From the NCBI RefSeq assembly GCF_020283565.1, contig NC_060061.1, forward strand, positions 37,423,362 to 37,487,361: DNA of 64,000 nucleotides, written 5' to 3'. Under the pieces are notes generated by a model. That model ran no database searches, was not told the origin of the DNA, and worked only from the letters and a program-made list of their open reading frames with translations. The stretch is from Trifolium pratense (taxonomy: Eukaryota; Streptophyta; Magnoliopsida; Fabales; Fabaceae). The translations under genes and the position numbers were made by a program. Position 1 is the stretch's first letter. Every line of letters begins with the position of its first letter. Of this stretch, positions 1 through 11,776 are shown piece after piece.

Positions 1-84
1 GAAAAGAAAATTGTAGGGCTCTTGATCTACACTATGATTCTTGAAGATGGTTTTTAACAGCGCTGAAAATCTCTAATTTGGCAG

Positions 85-3000
85 GCATCTGAAGAATCAG
101 ATACAAGAGGAGGAAAAACCTAGATTTCATTTTTTTAATAGTTTCTTCTTTAGAAAGCTGGCTGATTTGGACAAAAATCCATCTAGTGCTTCAGATGGAA
201 AAGCAGCGTTTCTACGTGTTCGTAAATGGACAAGAAAAGTTAGTTTATTTGAAAAGGATTACATCTTCATTCCTGTGAACTTCAAGTACGATTCAATCAC
301 AGTTTTTCTTCTCTTATTGTCTCTATTTGTATTCAAGTTCTGATCAGTCTTAAATTATGGCAGTCTTCATTGGAGTTTAATAGTCATATGTCATCCTGGT
401 GAATTGGTTAATTTTAATGGTGAGGTCTTGGTTTGTGATGTTTCTTTTGAACTGTATTTTCAAAGGTTTATGTTATGAATGATATATATGCATATTTCAG
501 ATAAAGAGTTGGGCAACTCGCTTAAGGTACCGTGTATATTACATATGGATTCTATAAAAGGAAATCACAGTGGTCTGAAAAACCTGCTGCAAAGGTATAT
601 CAGAAGAATTTCTCATTTTCTTGCTTTTATTTTTTGCTAAATTCTTCCTTTTGCCCCCGAAAACCGTTTTTATGTTATTTTCCGGAAAGTATTTAAGTAG
701 TGTCCACATTCTCTGAATAGGCCAAACAAAACATGCAATTAGGATATTTTGTATTTTTTGTATTTAATATTTCTTGTCTATATAATCCAGCTCGCTGTGT
801 GATTTAGTCGTTTCATGGTACTTTGTTACCACCAAACCTATACTCTGTTTTAGTTTGTTATTCCTCTCTTTTAGTTTCATGCTCTTGTTCTGTTGCATCT
901 TCATCACCTCTCCCACAAATGTAGTAGTACTATTATACACAAAAAATGATATCGAGGCCCATTTGATTAACTTAAAAAATTAAGAATTGGACAGCATACA
1001 AATTTTTTATCATAAGACAGAATAAAACAGAAGATGTGGTATTAGGAGAAGACATGAAAATTTTCTTTTTCACATTTTCTTTTTCACTAAAGTAAAGGAC
1101 AATTTTCTAAGTACAAGACAACTCAAAAGTAAAAAAAAATAAAATCCTTTTCTCTCCATTCTCACTTTTCCATGACAAATACCACTGCTGTCCAATTGGC
1201 AATCTTGTAAGTCAGAAACTGAAGATTCTTAAAAAAAAGTCAGAAACTGAAGGTGGTGTCCACAACCCCTTCTCTCTCTAATGAATATTTTGTCTCATTC
1301 TTCTTCGTGTTGACCAATGCCACAAATGCCACCATAGCCTCACCACCACACTGATTGTTGAAGAAAGAAGAAAGAACTAATAGGGTCTGTACAGTTAGTA
1401 TTGTTAGATAATAACAGACTTAGTTAGATTAGCTTGTTATTCCCCGTTACTTTTTACTTGTCACTTTTGTAGTAAAAATTTGTTCCTATTTACTTGTTTT
1501 CAAAGCTCAATGCAAGATTAATTATTGTTTTGTCAATAATGTTTATTCCAAGGAAAAGGTGCTTATTTAGAGTAGCATTTTCTACACATTAATATCTTTT
1601 TGTCGCGTCTTCTGTTCCCTTCACATTAATATATTAAGCATTTTTATTTCTATAGCTACTTCTCAGCTTATTCCTTTTATTTTTTTGTATTGTCATTTTT
1701 ACAAGTTGAAATGATAGTGTTATACATTAATCCCTTCTCATCTGATATTGACAGTTACTTGTGGGAAGAATGGAAAGAGAGACATAAAGATGCATGTGAA
1801 GATCTTTCAGCACGATTTTCAAATTTGCGTTTTCTCCCCCTTGCGGTATTGTCTGCTATCTATTGATGATTTTCAAAGAATAATTATCTTTGTAGATTCT
1901 ACATTGTTCAGGGAACTACTAGAGAAAGAGATGTCTCCACATAAAATATCTTTCAAATAGCGATATTGATGAACATAAAAATGTTTAAATGAGTTTGAAT
2001 CTATCTTATAAAATATAGGTATTAGATTCAATCGATCATATGCTACAAACTTTTGTGCAAACCATATGTGTACATACACTTGAAAAGGAAAATCCTATCA
2101 CTTGATAATTTTGATTTCCCCCTCTACATACTGTTGAAAAAACGAAGGCAGGAATATATTGTACTTAGTGTAGGTTACCGAGAACATTTACCGCCTTTTT
2201 GTTTTTTGTTATGTTTGCTTTCGATATTGTTTTGTAACCAAATGCTCACTCCATGACAGTTGCCACAGCAAGAAAACTCATTTGATTGTGGACTCTTTCT
2301 GCTGCACTACCTAGAGCTCTTCCTTGCTGAAGCTCCTCTTACTTTCAATCCATTCAAAGTAACCAAGTTTTCCAATTTCGTAAGTGGTTTTCTTAACTTA
2401 GTTTTGGCTTATGTTAATCTTGTAGGGAGAATCATAAAAAAAGAGGTCATTGGAAAAATAAAATTGCCAATATTCAATGAGTGGCAAATTATTAACCACT
2501 GATTGACTTAATTAATCATTTGATGGGTTTGTTGTTTTTAAAGTTAGAAGTATTTTAATCCATAATTCTTATGTTGTAATTTTCTACATTTGGGTTATCT
2601 TTATCTGAGCTGTTGGTCGTGTCTATATTATTAGTATGAACATCTCCCAGTTTTCGGAGTTCCTTGCCTAGTTGTCTTTACTCTTTTTTTTTTGGGTACA
2701 TAGTTGTCTTTACCAATGTAGTCAGGTTCTCGCACCGGGTCTTAGGTTCTTACGATCCTAGAGGGTTTTTTTACCTGAGCTCTAGACGACGCCGTCTTGA
2801 ACCTCGCCGGCGGTTAGTGTATGTTTGTTCTCACTCCTTTCTCACTTTCATTCACTCCTCTCTCACTTTCAACCATCTCTTTCACTCAAATCTCTGTCCT
2901 CACTGAGACCTTCTGAACTCATCTCTTTCACTTTCAAGTTTCAAACTTCTGTTTTCATTTTGTTTTTTTTTTTTTTTTGTTAACCCTACTGTTGCTTCTT

Positions 3001-4676
3001 CTAGCCCTCTGTTATGAACTATGAACATTTGGAATGATGTCTATGAAAATATTAATTAAGTTTATTTTGTTCATGTATTATATTTCTTTTTTGTGTTTAT
3101 GTGTATATGTATATATGTGAAGTTACAATTTTACCCTTGAGTAGGATCTTACGAATCGAGCTATGATCCCGATCTTATGATTCTCAACCAGCCTACCGAT
3201 CCTACGTAGGATTTCGAACCTGACTACATTGGTCTTTACTCTTTATGTTTTCTGTTTTAATATTACAAGGCTAACTATATGACCAATTTTTTCTATCTAA
3301 TATTACATCTCCCAAGTTTTTTAGTTCCTTGCCTAGTTGTCTTATATTTACCTCTTTGAACATTCTAAGGGTAACATTGACAAATCTATAATTAATTTCC
3401 AGCTCAATGTGGACTGGTTTCTGCCTGCTGAAGCTTATCTCAAGCGAACACTGATCCAGAAGTTGATCTCTGAACTTGTCGAAAACCACGGTTCACATGA
3501 AATCTCGTCCTCCGACTGTAGTGATGACCACCAGTACATAGAAAATAATGAGAATGGAACTGGCTTTGAGCAACCCGAAGTCAACAGGGAGTCAAAAACT
3601 TCCCTTGGTGGGCAGGGAATAGAAATGACTCTATTGTCTGGATCATCCTCTTTGGATCCTCAATCTTTTAACAACTCAGGAATGGTTCTTAAGGATCTTT
3701 TTGAGTCAGGTGCTACAGGAGCAACATTGGCACAGTGCCATTCTTTTGGCCAGCGATCATCTGATTATCGTTTCAACAGTTCAATATTTTCGATGGAGGT
3801 ATGCACTTTTATCTGTCTGCATGTGCGTTTGTTTTTTGGATATCATTTGATTTCTCCATTGGGTCTGTATAGTATCCTTTTCCGGCATTTTTTTGGGTAC
3901 AACCAGATTCCTCTTCTCACTCGCTAAGATTTTTCAGTCCTTGTGCCAAACGAGGTTCCTATAGTAAAAATTTTACTGGGTGCATTGCATTTTATCCGAT
4001 GACATTAACTCTATTTCTACATTCTGAAAAGACTAAATTATTTTAGGTCCTATCACTTTTTTTTACTCATTATGAAACTTATACCCCCCACCTTTTTTGT
4101 TCTCTTAAATAGGAAGACACAGATCTTGGTGAACAATTTATGTATTTGGCCACAGACACCAACTTTGCACAAGTGGCTGAAGTTACACCAACTTTGCCTT
4201 GCCTTCCTAGGGATTGTGGAAATGGGACTCGCATACCAGAATTCTGTCTGCAAGAGGCTCTATCATCTCCAAGTAGTGCCTCGGAGGATACAGAAGACAT
4301 AGGGGTCACTGAAAATTGTCCCGACAATGGGAATGAACCCATGGCATCTAATGAGGCAGAACAAGGTGAACAAATTTGTTCACCCATAGAAAATACCGAG
4401 CATTTTATAGATATTTCTGGTTCTGCTAGCAACGATGTCGTGGGAGTTTCTCACGACTCCATTATGAAATGTGATGATTACAAAAATGGAGATATTCACT
4501 CTCCCTGTCAGGAAACTCCTACAATAGCATGGCATCAAGTTTCTGATGCAGTGGATGAGGAGGCCAAATGTGATGATGGTCAGATGATTGATGGCACAGA
4601 AGCTAATATTTGTGAGGAACAAGCTGCAAAGAGGAGGCGGGTTATGCCTCCTCAGTCAGAAGTGAGGGAATTGTGA
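85..4676 (+). CDS. ULP2-type SUMO protease (Ulp1/C48 cysteine peptidase), 5'-partial
   Basis: Removes SUMO from nuclear proteins. I read exons 85-285, 364-419, 501-594, 1755-1845, 2260-2379, 3403-3798 and 4113-4676, all with GT-AG borders and continuous phase. They give about 506 residues and a TGA stop; the N-terminal part lies left of the window. The peptidase core is clear: RKLADLDKNPSS and FEKDYIFIPVN, the catalytic His in NLHWSL (exon 2), Asp in LHMDSIKG (exon 3), and the oxyanion Gln and nucleophile Cys in PQQENSFDCGLF (exon 5). WFLPAEAYLKRTLIQKLI then marks the end of the domain. The last two exons encode an acidic, Ser-rich, low-complexity tail ending in a basic KRRR patch, as in plant ULP2-like (SPF1/SPF2, ASP1) proteins rather than ESD4. 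The exon calls come from reading and recalled homology; assignment to a particular paralogue is open. Confidence 0.9.
2714..3231. mobile_element. hAT-like MITE in ULP2 intron
   Basis: A 518-bp insertion bounded by inverted ends (CAATGTAGTCAGGTTC on the left, its complement on the right) and by an 8-bp direct repeat GTCTTTAC at 2706-2713 and 3232-3239. There is no coding potential. An 8-bp target duplication fits the hAT superfamily. The flanks also carry an older duplication: AGTTCCTTGCCTAGTTGTCTT occurs on both sides, near 2659 and 3323. Confidence 0.7.
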
Positions 4677-6661
4677 CAGAATCATATTTGTAGATAGTTT
4701 TAAAATTGTTCGTTTTACTCTTGTAATATATGCATAGAGTTGGTGCTTTTTAGGTTGGAAAAGTATCTGCAATTTTAGATACTACTATTTGGTATTTCAA
4801 TAGTGGTATTTTAATTTTATTTTTATGAAAACCTTCAAATTCATTATCATTTCTTCATCTCTTGCATCCTGAGCTCCATGTTTTAAGTTTTTATAATCGT
4901 TGCTTCTGATTTTGCTTGTGAAACTTTTAACACTAAGGGTTAATATATTGTAAGTGGCGGATTCAAGGTGTTAGTAATGTTATCAAGCGTCGAATTTCTC
5001 CATTTATCTTCAAAGTTCTCCCCTCTTTTATTCCAATCTTCCAAACAAATCTTATGTTGAAACTTGAAAATGTACACAGCCTAAGTTGAAAGTGTACTAG
5101 AGGTCCAATAATAAAAGACATCAAATGTGATTTTAGTTCCTCTAAGGTTGGATGAATATTTGATTTTTAATCCTCATCGAGTATTTATTAAAGAATAAGG
5201 GTTCGTTTAGATTTGACTTATTTTTAAGTTTATAAATATAGCTTATTAAACTTTTATGTTAATTCATAAGTTTTCACTAATAAAAATTGTATCTTTATAT
5301 GTTTTTTTATTATAAACTATCTTGAAAAATTTATTATAATAAATAAAATCTTATTTATTTGCATAAACTATTTTGTATAAACTTCAAAATAAGTCAATAC
5401 AAATGGGCACTATGAAGCACCATTTTTTTCTTTGACGACTTAAATACATAAAATGTCTTTCTCTTTAAAAACTAAATACATAAAATGCAAAGCTTGTAAT
5501 TGTAGGATCCTTTTCTATCTTTTGCCTTCTAATCCAACGCATGACAACCCACCAGTGTTGTTCCCACCATATACAAATTCACTAGAGCACCACTAGTACT
5601 ACATACGAGACCTCACTCTCAACTTTAGCTTTTAAGGCTTAAATCAATCAATTACCGTACGTTTGTACCTGTTGATGATGAATGCGATGATGCAAGGAGG
5701 GACAAAAATAGAATGGATATGAAAGGTGAGAAAATAATTGATTACTGCGAAAGACAGGACAATGGGTTCTCCGGTAACATCCACGTGCTTTTCACTTTAA
5801 TGGCTTTTATTTTTAAGCCACGCGCCAAACAACCCCTACACTAGTACTTTGGTATCCGCAGTTATGTCTCTCTTGTTTACCCCACCCATTCATCCCTTCC
5901 ATATTTCTGCTTCTATTCCCCCCAATAAATCCAACAACGTCTCCATTTTCAAAATCATACAAATCTACTGCTCCACAGTATAAAATAGTTTCCAAAAAAA
6001 ATAATAATTAAAAAAGGTACTAGTACTTTTATACTACTATTCTGCTGTGTTTAGATTCTCAACAAAAAATGCTATGCTGCTAAGTTGGTACTTACTATAC
6101 TAACTGCTAAGCTAGGTAAGATACAAATGCCCCAACAGGGTTGCAGGTCCAGTTCAGGGAGTGCCCCGGAACAGTACACTACATTACATTGTTGAGTCAG
6201 AATACACAACACCTTCCCCCTCCTGCCATCACATTTCCGCTCACATTTCCGCTCACACCAGTCGTGACTTGGATCAAAATTGGCTGCTGCCGAACATTCA
6301 CTTAGTTCAACACAGCAATGAATTTCAGTTGTTGATTTGAGATCGAACATTTTAGATTACTAAGTCAAATTACACCATAAAACAATTTCAGCCGTCAATT
6401 TAAATCAGACAACTAAGAAATGTAACTGCGTCCAATTCCATCGTGACTTAGGTTCTAGTCCGAAACCCGATTATACATAAATTTTATTGTAAATTCTAGT
6501 TCACATTTGATGGTCGAGTCTCTCTAATCTAAATTTGATTTATATAGAAAAAAATAAAAAAGAAGTTATTCCTTTTGAAATCAGAAAAAAATGGCAACCG
6601 TACAACAGGTTCAGCATGTCACATTGACACTGCCATTACTAATGAATGCCGTTGTTAATAA
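4677..6661. other. Intergenic spacer, ULP2 to ATL
   Basis: AT-rich spacer between two convergent genes, holding both 3' untranslated regions. No open frame here looks like a gene. It contains a probable MITE near 5199-5410, annotated separately. Confidence 0.6.
5199..5410. mobile_element. Probable foldback MITE
   Basis: About 212 bp whose ends are imperfect inverted repeats: GTTTAGATTTGACTTATTTT on the left, and AAAATAAGTCAATACAAATG on the right as its near complement. AT-rich, non-coding interior. I could not fix the target duplication, so the boundaries are approximate. Confidence 0.45.
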
Positions 6662-7918
6662 TTATTGCTTGGTAGTAATGTTGCTTTGAAACCTACTGAA
6701 TCCCGTGATTTCAGACACACTTCTCGAATTAATTTCTCCTCTGTCATTCCAACAACTATCATTATTACTATTCCTCTTCTTCTTCTTCATCACTCTCCGT
6801 GACTCACTCATTATCATCATCTCTGAAGTTAGATACAATAGATCACACGGTTGTACATCACTCCACCGTTGATTCTTGTGGAGCCCACTTCTTATATTAG
6901 TAGTAGTTACTGATGGTGACACAATAATCCTATGCTCCAACCTTCTTCTCCGCTCCACGCTACTCCTCTCCGTCATCAGTTTCTCTTCTTTTGTTAACAA
7001 CATACCGTCTTTTCTGGGCCCCGGCCCAACAAAACAACCAAGCCCAATTCCAACAGAACTATCGTTCTTCTTTCTAGAACTATCTAATGACCACCTAAAC
7101 GACGCCGTTTTCCTTTTTTCTCGTTCTCGTTCCCATTCCTTTTCTCCAACCGATGAATGCCTCTTTCTATAATACTCTGCAATTTCGTTTCTCGTCATTG
7201 TTCCTCTTTCAATCTCAACCACACATTCATCTTCTTCTTCTTGTTCTTTCTGATTCTGAATCTGGCGTGAATCACGTGACACTGATGATGGTGAATTTTC
7301 CATTACGAGAAGAATATCTTCAGGATCGACTCTGTAACGGCAAAGAGGACAAGTTGAATGTGCATCTAACCAAGTATCAACACATTCAACGTGAAAAGCG
7401 TGTTTACATTTCGGCAATAACCGTAAAACTTCCGTGGATTCGAATTTCGAGAGACAAACCGCGCAATCTAGACCGTCTTTTTGGCCTGTAAGTGATCCGA
7501 ATTTGAAAATCGGTAACGATTCAACTACAGAACGGTCGACGCCGGAGTTTTTTCTTCCGCCGCTAAAAGACGAAATTCCGCCGCCGTAGCTACTACTTTC
7601 GATATTGATTGTTTCAGCGTTGTTGTTGTTGTTGTTGATATGTTTGATGTAGAGAAGGAGAAGAAAGGTTACTGAAAAAAGGACAGTGAAAACGCTGATT
7701 ACAATAGCTACGCTTGGTTTGAATGGTGTGAAGGTGTGTTGTTGAGAAATGGCAGTTGCGTCTTGGGGAATGGGAGTTGGGGGTGGACTTGTTTCTGTAA
7801 ATGCAAGAACAAAAACAGTTATGGAGTGTTGTTGTAATAATAATAGTAGAAGAATGAGATTAGTGATGGTGAAGAATGAAGATGCTGCCATGTGATAGCG
7901 GTGGTTGTGTGTCAGCAT
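6662..7918 (-). CDS. ATL-family RING-H2 E3 ubiquitin ligase (ATL42/ATL43-like)
   Basis: A single-exon frame of 418 residues. It has an N-terminal hydrophobic signal-type segment (about 14-40), a Pro-rich stretch, a transmembrane helix (about 69-91), a GLD box (GLDCAVCLSKF, about 149-159) and a canonical RING-H2: C152, C155, C171, H173, H176, C179, C190, C193. The C-terminal half is basic and Ser/Arg-rich and contains SRSVSEITGFSRF, a block typical of the ATL42/ATL43 subgroup. ATL proteins are membrane-anchored ligases that transfer ubiquitin from an E2 and often respond to elicitors or stress; the substrate is unknown. Lack of introns is normal for ATL genes. Translation could start at Met1 or Met10; I keep the first. 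TATATTAAT upstream (about 8008) is a possible TATA box. Confidence 0.9.
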   Translation of the reverse strand: MLTHNHRYHMAASSFFTITNLILLLLLLQQHSITVFVLAFTETSPPPTPIPQDATAISQQHTFTPFKPSVAIVISVFTVLFSVTFLLLLYIKHINNNNNNAETINIESSSYGGGISSFSGGRKNSGVDRSVVESLPIFKFGSLTGQKDGLDCAVCLSKFESTEVLRLLPKCKHAFHVECVDTWLDAHSTCPLCRYRVDPEDILLVMENSPSSVSRDSRQIQNQKEQEEEDECVVEIERGTMTRNEIAEYYRKRHSSVGEKEWEREREKRKTASFRWSLDSSRKKNDSSVGIGLGCFVGPGPRKDGMLLTKEEKLMTERSSVERRRRLEHRIIVSPSVTTTNIRSGLHKNQRWSDVQPCDLLYLTSEMMIMSESRRVMKKKKRNSNNDSCWNDRGEINSRSVSEITGFSRFQSNITTKQ

Positions 7919-8300
7919 TTAGAGAGACAGGGAGAGGGGGGTTTGGTTGGTTGGTTGAAGATGAAGCAGGTGAGTGTGAGTGTGAGTGTGAATGTGAATG
8001 GAGTACTATATTAATTTCAAATTTCAATCATGTGTGTGGGGGGGGTGCATTGAACTGAACGGGGGGATAGTGAGTACTCAGTATCAATGGCTATTTCAGA
8101 ACAGATTCTATGGTAAGAGAAAAAAGCACACTCACAAATAAGCAATTAAGCATACACCACCTTCTTTATTTAATCGAATCTGTTTTTTATTTGTTTATAT
8201 AATGTTCTCTTATTTGGCTTTGTCCAATGTGTATAAATGTATTGTTCATTAGATAAATAAATTTTATCATATTTCTTTTGATTTATAATAAGGAATCCCT
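7919..8300. other. ATL 5' region and spacer
   Basis: Upstream region of the ATL gene. Near 7972-8000 there is a short imperfect GTGAGT/GTGAAT microsatellite. No other feature was found up to the start of the tandem duplication. Confidence 0.5.
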
Positions 8301-8326
8301 TATAATAATGGTATATTTCCTCCGTC

Positions 8327-8463
8327 ATTATTATAAGCAAAAATTATTTTTTAGATTCATTGAAAAAAATAATGTATTTGATTTATATAATTGGCTAGAT
8401 ACATGACTTTTTGAATGAATCTAAAAAGTGATTTTTTACTTGTAATAGTGATTGGAGGGAGTA
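8327..8463. mobile_element. Stowaway-like MITE, first copy
   Basis: Ends CCTCCGTCATTATTA... and ...TGATTGGAGGGAGTA form a subterminal inverted repeat of the Stowaway (Tc1/mariner) type. The interior holds the inverted AAAATTATTTTTTAGATTCA and TGAATCTAAAAAGTGATTTTT arms. Boundaries are approximate. Confidence 0.5.
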
Positions 8464-8639
8464 ATTTTTTATCTAATGGTAGAAACCAATTTGAATATGT
8501 CTACGAGTTTTAGCTAAATTGGCAAAAAAATGTCAAAATTATTAAATTGTATGTCATGACCAAAAAGGAAAAAAAAAAAAAAACTTGTACAAGATATGAC
8601 TATCGGAGTTAAGACCCTCTTATTTTATTTATTTTATTG

Positions 8640-8735
8640 ATGGGTTTTAAGCCCCTCTCGGTCGAAGTTACGGGGTCGAACCGTGGTCCTCCCTATCAAG
8701 TCTGACGCTAATTACCACTGAACCAACTAACAATT
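8640..8735 (-). mobile_element. tRNA-derived SINE-like sequence, first copy
   Basis: On the minus strand, TGGTTCAGTGG matches a pol III A box. About 33 nt further on, GGTTCGACCCC matches a B box. This is the spacing of a tRNA-derived SINE head, but cloverleaf pairing is not convincing. A T-rich stretch follows downstream. Confidence 0.55.
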
Positions 8736-8930
8736 GATAAATCTTTTTTTTTATTTTATCATTTAGGGTGTGTTTGATATGCTAAAAACAAGATTTTTTG
8801 ATTTGAAACTGGTTATAGGACTGGACAAATTAGGTAGCAAGAGACAGGACAAAATTTTTTGTCCCTCACTAAACCACATGACAACTTTTTGTCCACAGTA
8901 CAACTATAATAATGGTATATTTCCTCCGTC

Positions 8931-9070
8931 ATTATTACAAGCAAAAAATTATTTTTTAAATTCATTGAAAAAATAATGTATCTGATTTATATAATTGGCT
9001 AGATACATGATTTTTTGAATGAATCTAAAAAGTGATTTTTTACTTATATAATAGTGACCAAAGGGAGTAA
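8931..9070. mobile_element. Stowaway-like MITE, second copy
   Basis: Copy of the 8327-8463 sequence produced by the tandem duplication: CTCCGTCATTATTACAAGC... to ...TGACCAAAGGGAGTA. Its right end has diverged. Confidence 0.5.
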
Positions 9071-9231
9071 TTTTTTATCTGTAGAAACCAATTTGAATAT
9101 GTCTACGAGTTTTAGCTAAATTGGCAAAAAATGTCAAAATTATGTATGTCATGACCGAAAAGAAAAAAAAAAAAATTGTACAAGATATGACAATCGGAGT
9201 TAAGACCCTCTTATTTTATTTATGGGTTTTA

Positions 9232-9320
9232 AACCCCTATCGGTCGAAGTTACGGGATCGAACCGTGGTCCTCCTTATCAAGTCTGACGCCAATTATCAC
9301 TTAACCAACTAACAATTGGT
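9232..9320 (-). mobile_element. tRNA-derived SINE-like sequence, second copy
   Basis: Second copy of the A/B-box sequence, with B box GGTTCGATCCC and A box TGGTTAAGTGA, slightly diverged. It arose with the tandem duplication rather than by separate retroposition. Confidence 0.5.
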
Positions 9321-9344
9321 AAATCTTTTATTTTTTATCATTTA

Positions 9345-9671
9345 GGGTGTGTTTGATCTGCTAAAAATCAGGGGACTGGACTGAACAACTTTTGTTGTAC
9401 CCTGTTTGATTTGAAACTGGTTATAGGACTGAACAAATTAGGTAGCAAGAAACAGGACAAAAACAAGATTTTTTGTCCCTCACTAAACCACATGACAACT
9501 CTTTGTCCACAGTACAACTATAAAAAATACGAAAATACCCATTTTATTTTTGAATATAAAAATATTACCGCTCTATATCTCTCCGGTACAATTTTGTCAT
9601 GTCCTGTATTATCTTGTTCTGTCCTGTATTGTTTTGTCCAGTCCTTACTGTTTTATGAATCAAACACACTC
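9345..9671. mobile_element. Tourist-like (PIF/Harbinger) MITE
   Basis: 327 bp with inverted ends GGGTGTGTTTGAT and ATCAAACACACTC, flanked by TTA on both sides (9342-9344 and 9672-9674). A TTA target duplication is the PIF/Harbinger signature. The first copy of the tandem duplication (from about 8766) keeps only the left part. Confidence 0.65.
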
Positions 9672-10075
9672 TTAAGATGTTTAAAGAGAACCCCAAAGAG
9701 ACTCGTTAGAATTTTCTTTTATTTATTTATAATAACAGCAAACCAAAATGTTGCTCTTATAGAAAATGTAACATCAGAAAGAACCACTACGATGGTGCAC
9801 AACTAGTAACAAAAGAAAATAATAATGAAAGAAAACGATGATGAACACACAATAAGTTTGATAACGAAGTTCCTCGTAATCGTACATATGCTTTCGACTG
9901 TATAATTCGCTACAACTCGTTTCTCTTCCTGATACATATAAGCCATAATCAACAATCTCTACCTTGGCGAATATCAAACCCTTATGAAGAATCACCGTAT
10001 GATATTTGCATCCTTAGTGCTAGGGGGTCGTTTGCTTCTTAACACTGAGAAACATGTAACAAGTCCCATCAATGC

Positions 10076-10254
10076 TTGAACTTGTCACTAGTGACTGAAT
10101 TGATCAACATATCAGCTGCCTTTTCTGAAGTATGAACTTTCTCAAGTAATATCTGTGCAGTTGTAAGTAGCTCACCGATCTTGTGAAACCTCACATCAAT
10201 ATGCTTAATTCTAACATGATACACTTGATTCTTGGCCAAATTAATGTCACTCAC
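10076..10254 (-). pseudogene. Copia polyprotein C-terminal remnant
   Basis: A short minus-strand frame encodes IKHIDVRFHKIGELL, then LEKVHTSEKAADMLIN and DKFKH. This is the end of a Ty1/copia RNase H domain. The rest of the element is not recognisable; 9700-10075 may be its 3' end and LTR. A hAT element begins at 10299. The flank resumes at 11785 with AATACATATAAGCCATA, similar to GATACATATAAGCCATA near 9929, which suggests a decayed repeat around the insertion. Confidence 0.65.
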
Positions 10255-10298
10255 TTCACTCTGCTAGCTCAACTCATCTGCCACCCCATCCTCTTCCT

Positions 10299-11776
10299 TA
10301 GGGGTGAGCATGAACCCGAGACCCGACTCGAAACCGATATAACCGACAATATATTGAAGCATTCGGTCGGGTGCGGGTCGGGTCACGGGTCAACAAATTG
10401 CGAAAAACCGGGCATGAACGGTTGCATACGGGCGGGTGCGGGTCTCTAAAATTCAATCTCTCAATAACCGAAACCGACCGAACAACCATTAGATGCAAAT
10501 TAATTTTTTTCCTTCTCTCCCTCTCAATCTCATATACTCTTCTCTTTGTTATTTTTATCCATCTTTGATATAAGATAAAAATATTATATTTTACAAAGCT
10601 TATAATTAATAATATGGTGATGAAGAAGGTGAGAAAAATATTCTAATATATATATTCTAGATCTATTTTAATTTCTACGTCTCTTCTACTTGATATTTTA
10701 TTGTGTTTAGATCTACATATTGAAAGAAAGTAACTGCATCTAACCCTCTTTGTTTTTTAATTTACTTCGTCTATCTTTTGTTGCATTGTGACAAGATATT
10801 AAACTATTCAAAAATTAGGAATTTTTGGAGAATGGATGAGTTTTAGATGTAAACAAAGTTTCGATATAACTCGTAATAACCGAGCCGTTCAACCCGTCAC
10901 CCGTATGACCCGAACCCGAACAAACCGAAGATATAGATGGTCGGAATTAGGCCTGAGCATCGGTCGGTTTCGGTCGGGTTCGGGCCGAAAAACACTAAAT
11001 TGATAAAAACCGCAACCATTTAATTTGGACCCAATTCCGACCATCTATATCTTCGGTTTGTTCGGGTTCGGGTCATACGGGTGACGGGTTGAACGGCTCG
11101 GTTATTACGAGTTATATCGAAACTTTGTTTACATCTAAAACTCATCCATTCTCCAAAAATTCCTAATTTTTGAATAGTTTAATATCTTGTCACAATGCAA
11201 CAAAAGATAGACGAAGTAAATTAAAAAACAAAGAGGGTTAGATGCAGTTACTTTCTTTCAATATGTAGATCTAAACACAATAAAATATCAAGTAGAAGAG
11301 ACGTAGAAATTAAAATAGATCTAGAATATATATATTAGAATATTTTTCTCACCTTCTTCATCACCATATTATTAATTATAAGCTTTGTAAAATATAATAT
11401 TTTTATCTTATATCAAAGATGGATAAAAATAACAAAGAGAAGAGTATATGAGATTGAGAGGGAGAGAAGGAAAAAAATTAATTTGCATCTAATGGTTGTT
11501 CGGTCGGTTTCGGTTATTGAGAGATTGAATTTTAGAGACCCGCACCCGCCCGTATGCAACCGTTCATGCCCGGTTTTTCGCAATTTGTTGACCCGTGACC
11601 CGACCCGCACCCGACCGAATGCTTCAATATATTGTCGGTTATATCGGTTTCGAGTCGGGTCTCGGGTTCATGCTCACCCCTAGTCGGAATTGGGTCCAAA
11701 TTAAATGGTTGCGGTTTTTATCAATTTAGTGTTTTTCGGCCCGAACCCGACCGAAACCGACCGATGCTCAGGCCTA
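10299..11776. mobile_element. hAT-type non-autonomous element with self-insertion (outer copy)
   Basis: The outer element is flanked by the 8-bp target duplication CTCTTCCT (10291-10298 and 11777-11784). Its ends, TAGGGGTGAGCAT and ATGCTCAGGCCTA, are imperfect terminal inverted repeats. It is split by a second element. Removing 10948-11682 and one copy of the inner duplication leaves 649 + 86 = 735 bp. There is no transposase; the interior is rich in CGGGTCGGGT/CCGAACCCGA motifs. Mobilisation would need a transposase from elsewhere. Confidence 0.85.
10948..11682. mobile_element. Inverted copy of the same hAT element, nested
   Basis: 735 bp, starting TAGGCCTGAGCAT and ending ATGCTCACCCCTA. 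It is the reverse complement of the outer element and is flanked by its own 8-bp duplication GTCGGAAT (10940-10947 and 11683-11690). I saw no difference between the two 650-bp arms 10299-10948 and 11033-11682, so the nested insertion is young. As a result this stretch can fold as a long hairpin. Confidence 0.85.

Larger units (their letters stand above)
8301..9526. repeat. 604-bp direct tandem duplication
   Basis: Two head-to-tail copies. TATAATAATGGTATATTTCC starts at 8301 and again at 8905, and collinear similarity continues to CACAGTACAACTATAA in both. Each copy carries a Stowaway-like stretch (CCTCCGTCATTATTA...), a poly-A-rich stretch, a SINE-like tRNA promoter region and the left part of a GGGTGTGTTTGAT MITE. 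The copies differ by scattered substitutions and small indels, so the duplication is not recent. Confidence 0.8.

Noticed and set aside
8640..8735. True tRNA gene on the minus strand
   Set aside because: A and B boxes are present but I could not pair an acceptor stem or a proper anticodon arm; a SINE head fits better.
10371..11610. Pairs of identical 65- and 66-residue frames on opposite strands
   Set aside because: A consequence of the inverted copies of the hAT element; no protein motif and no transposase similarity.
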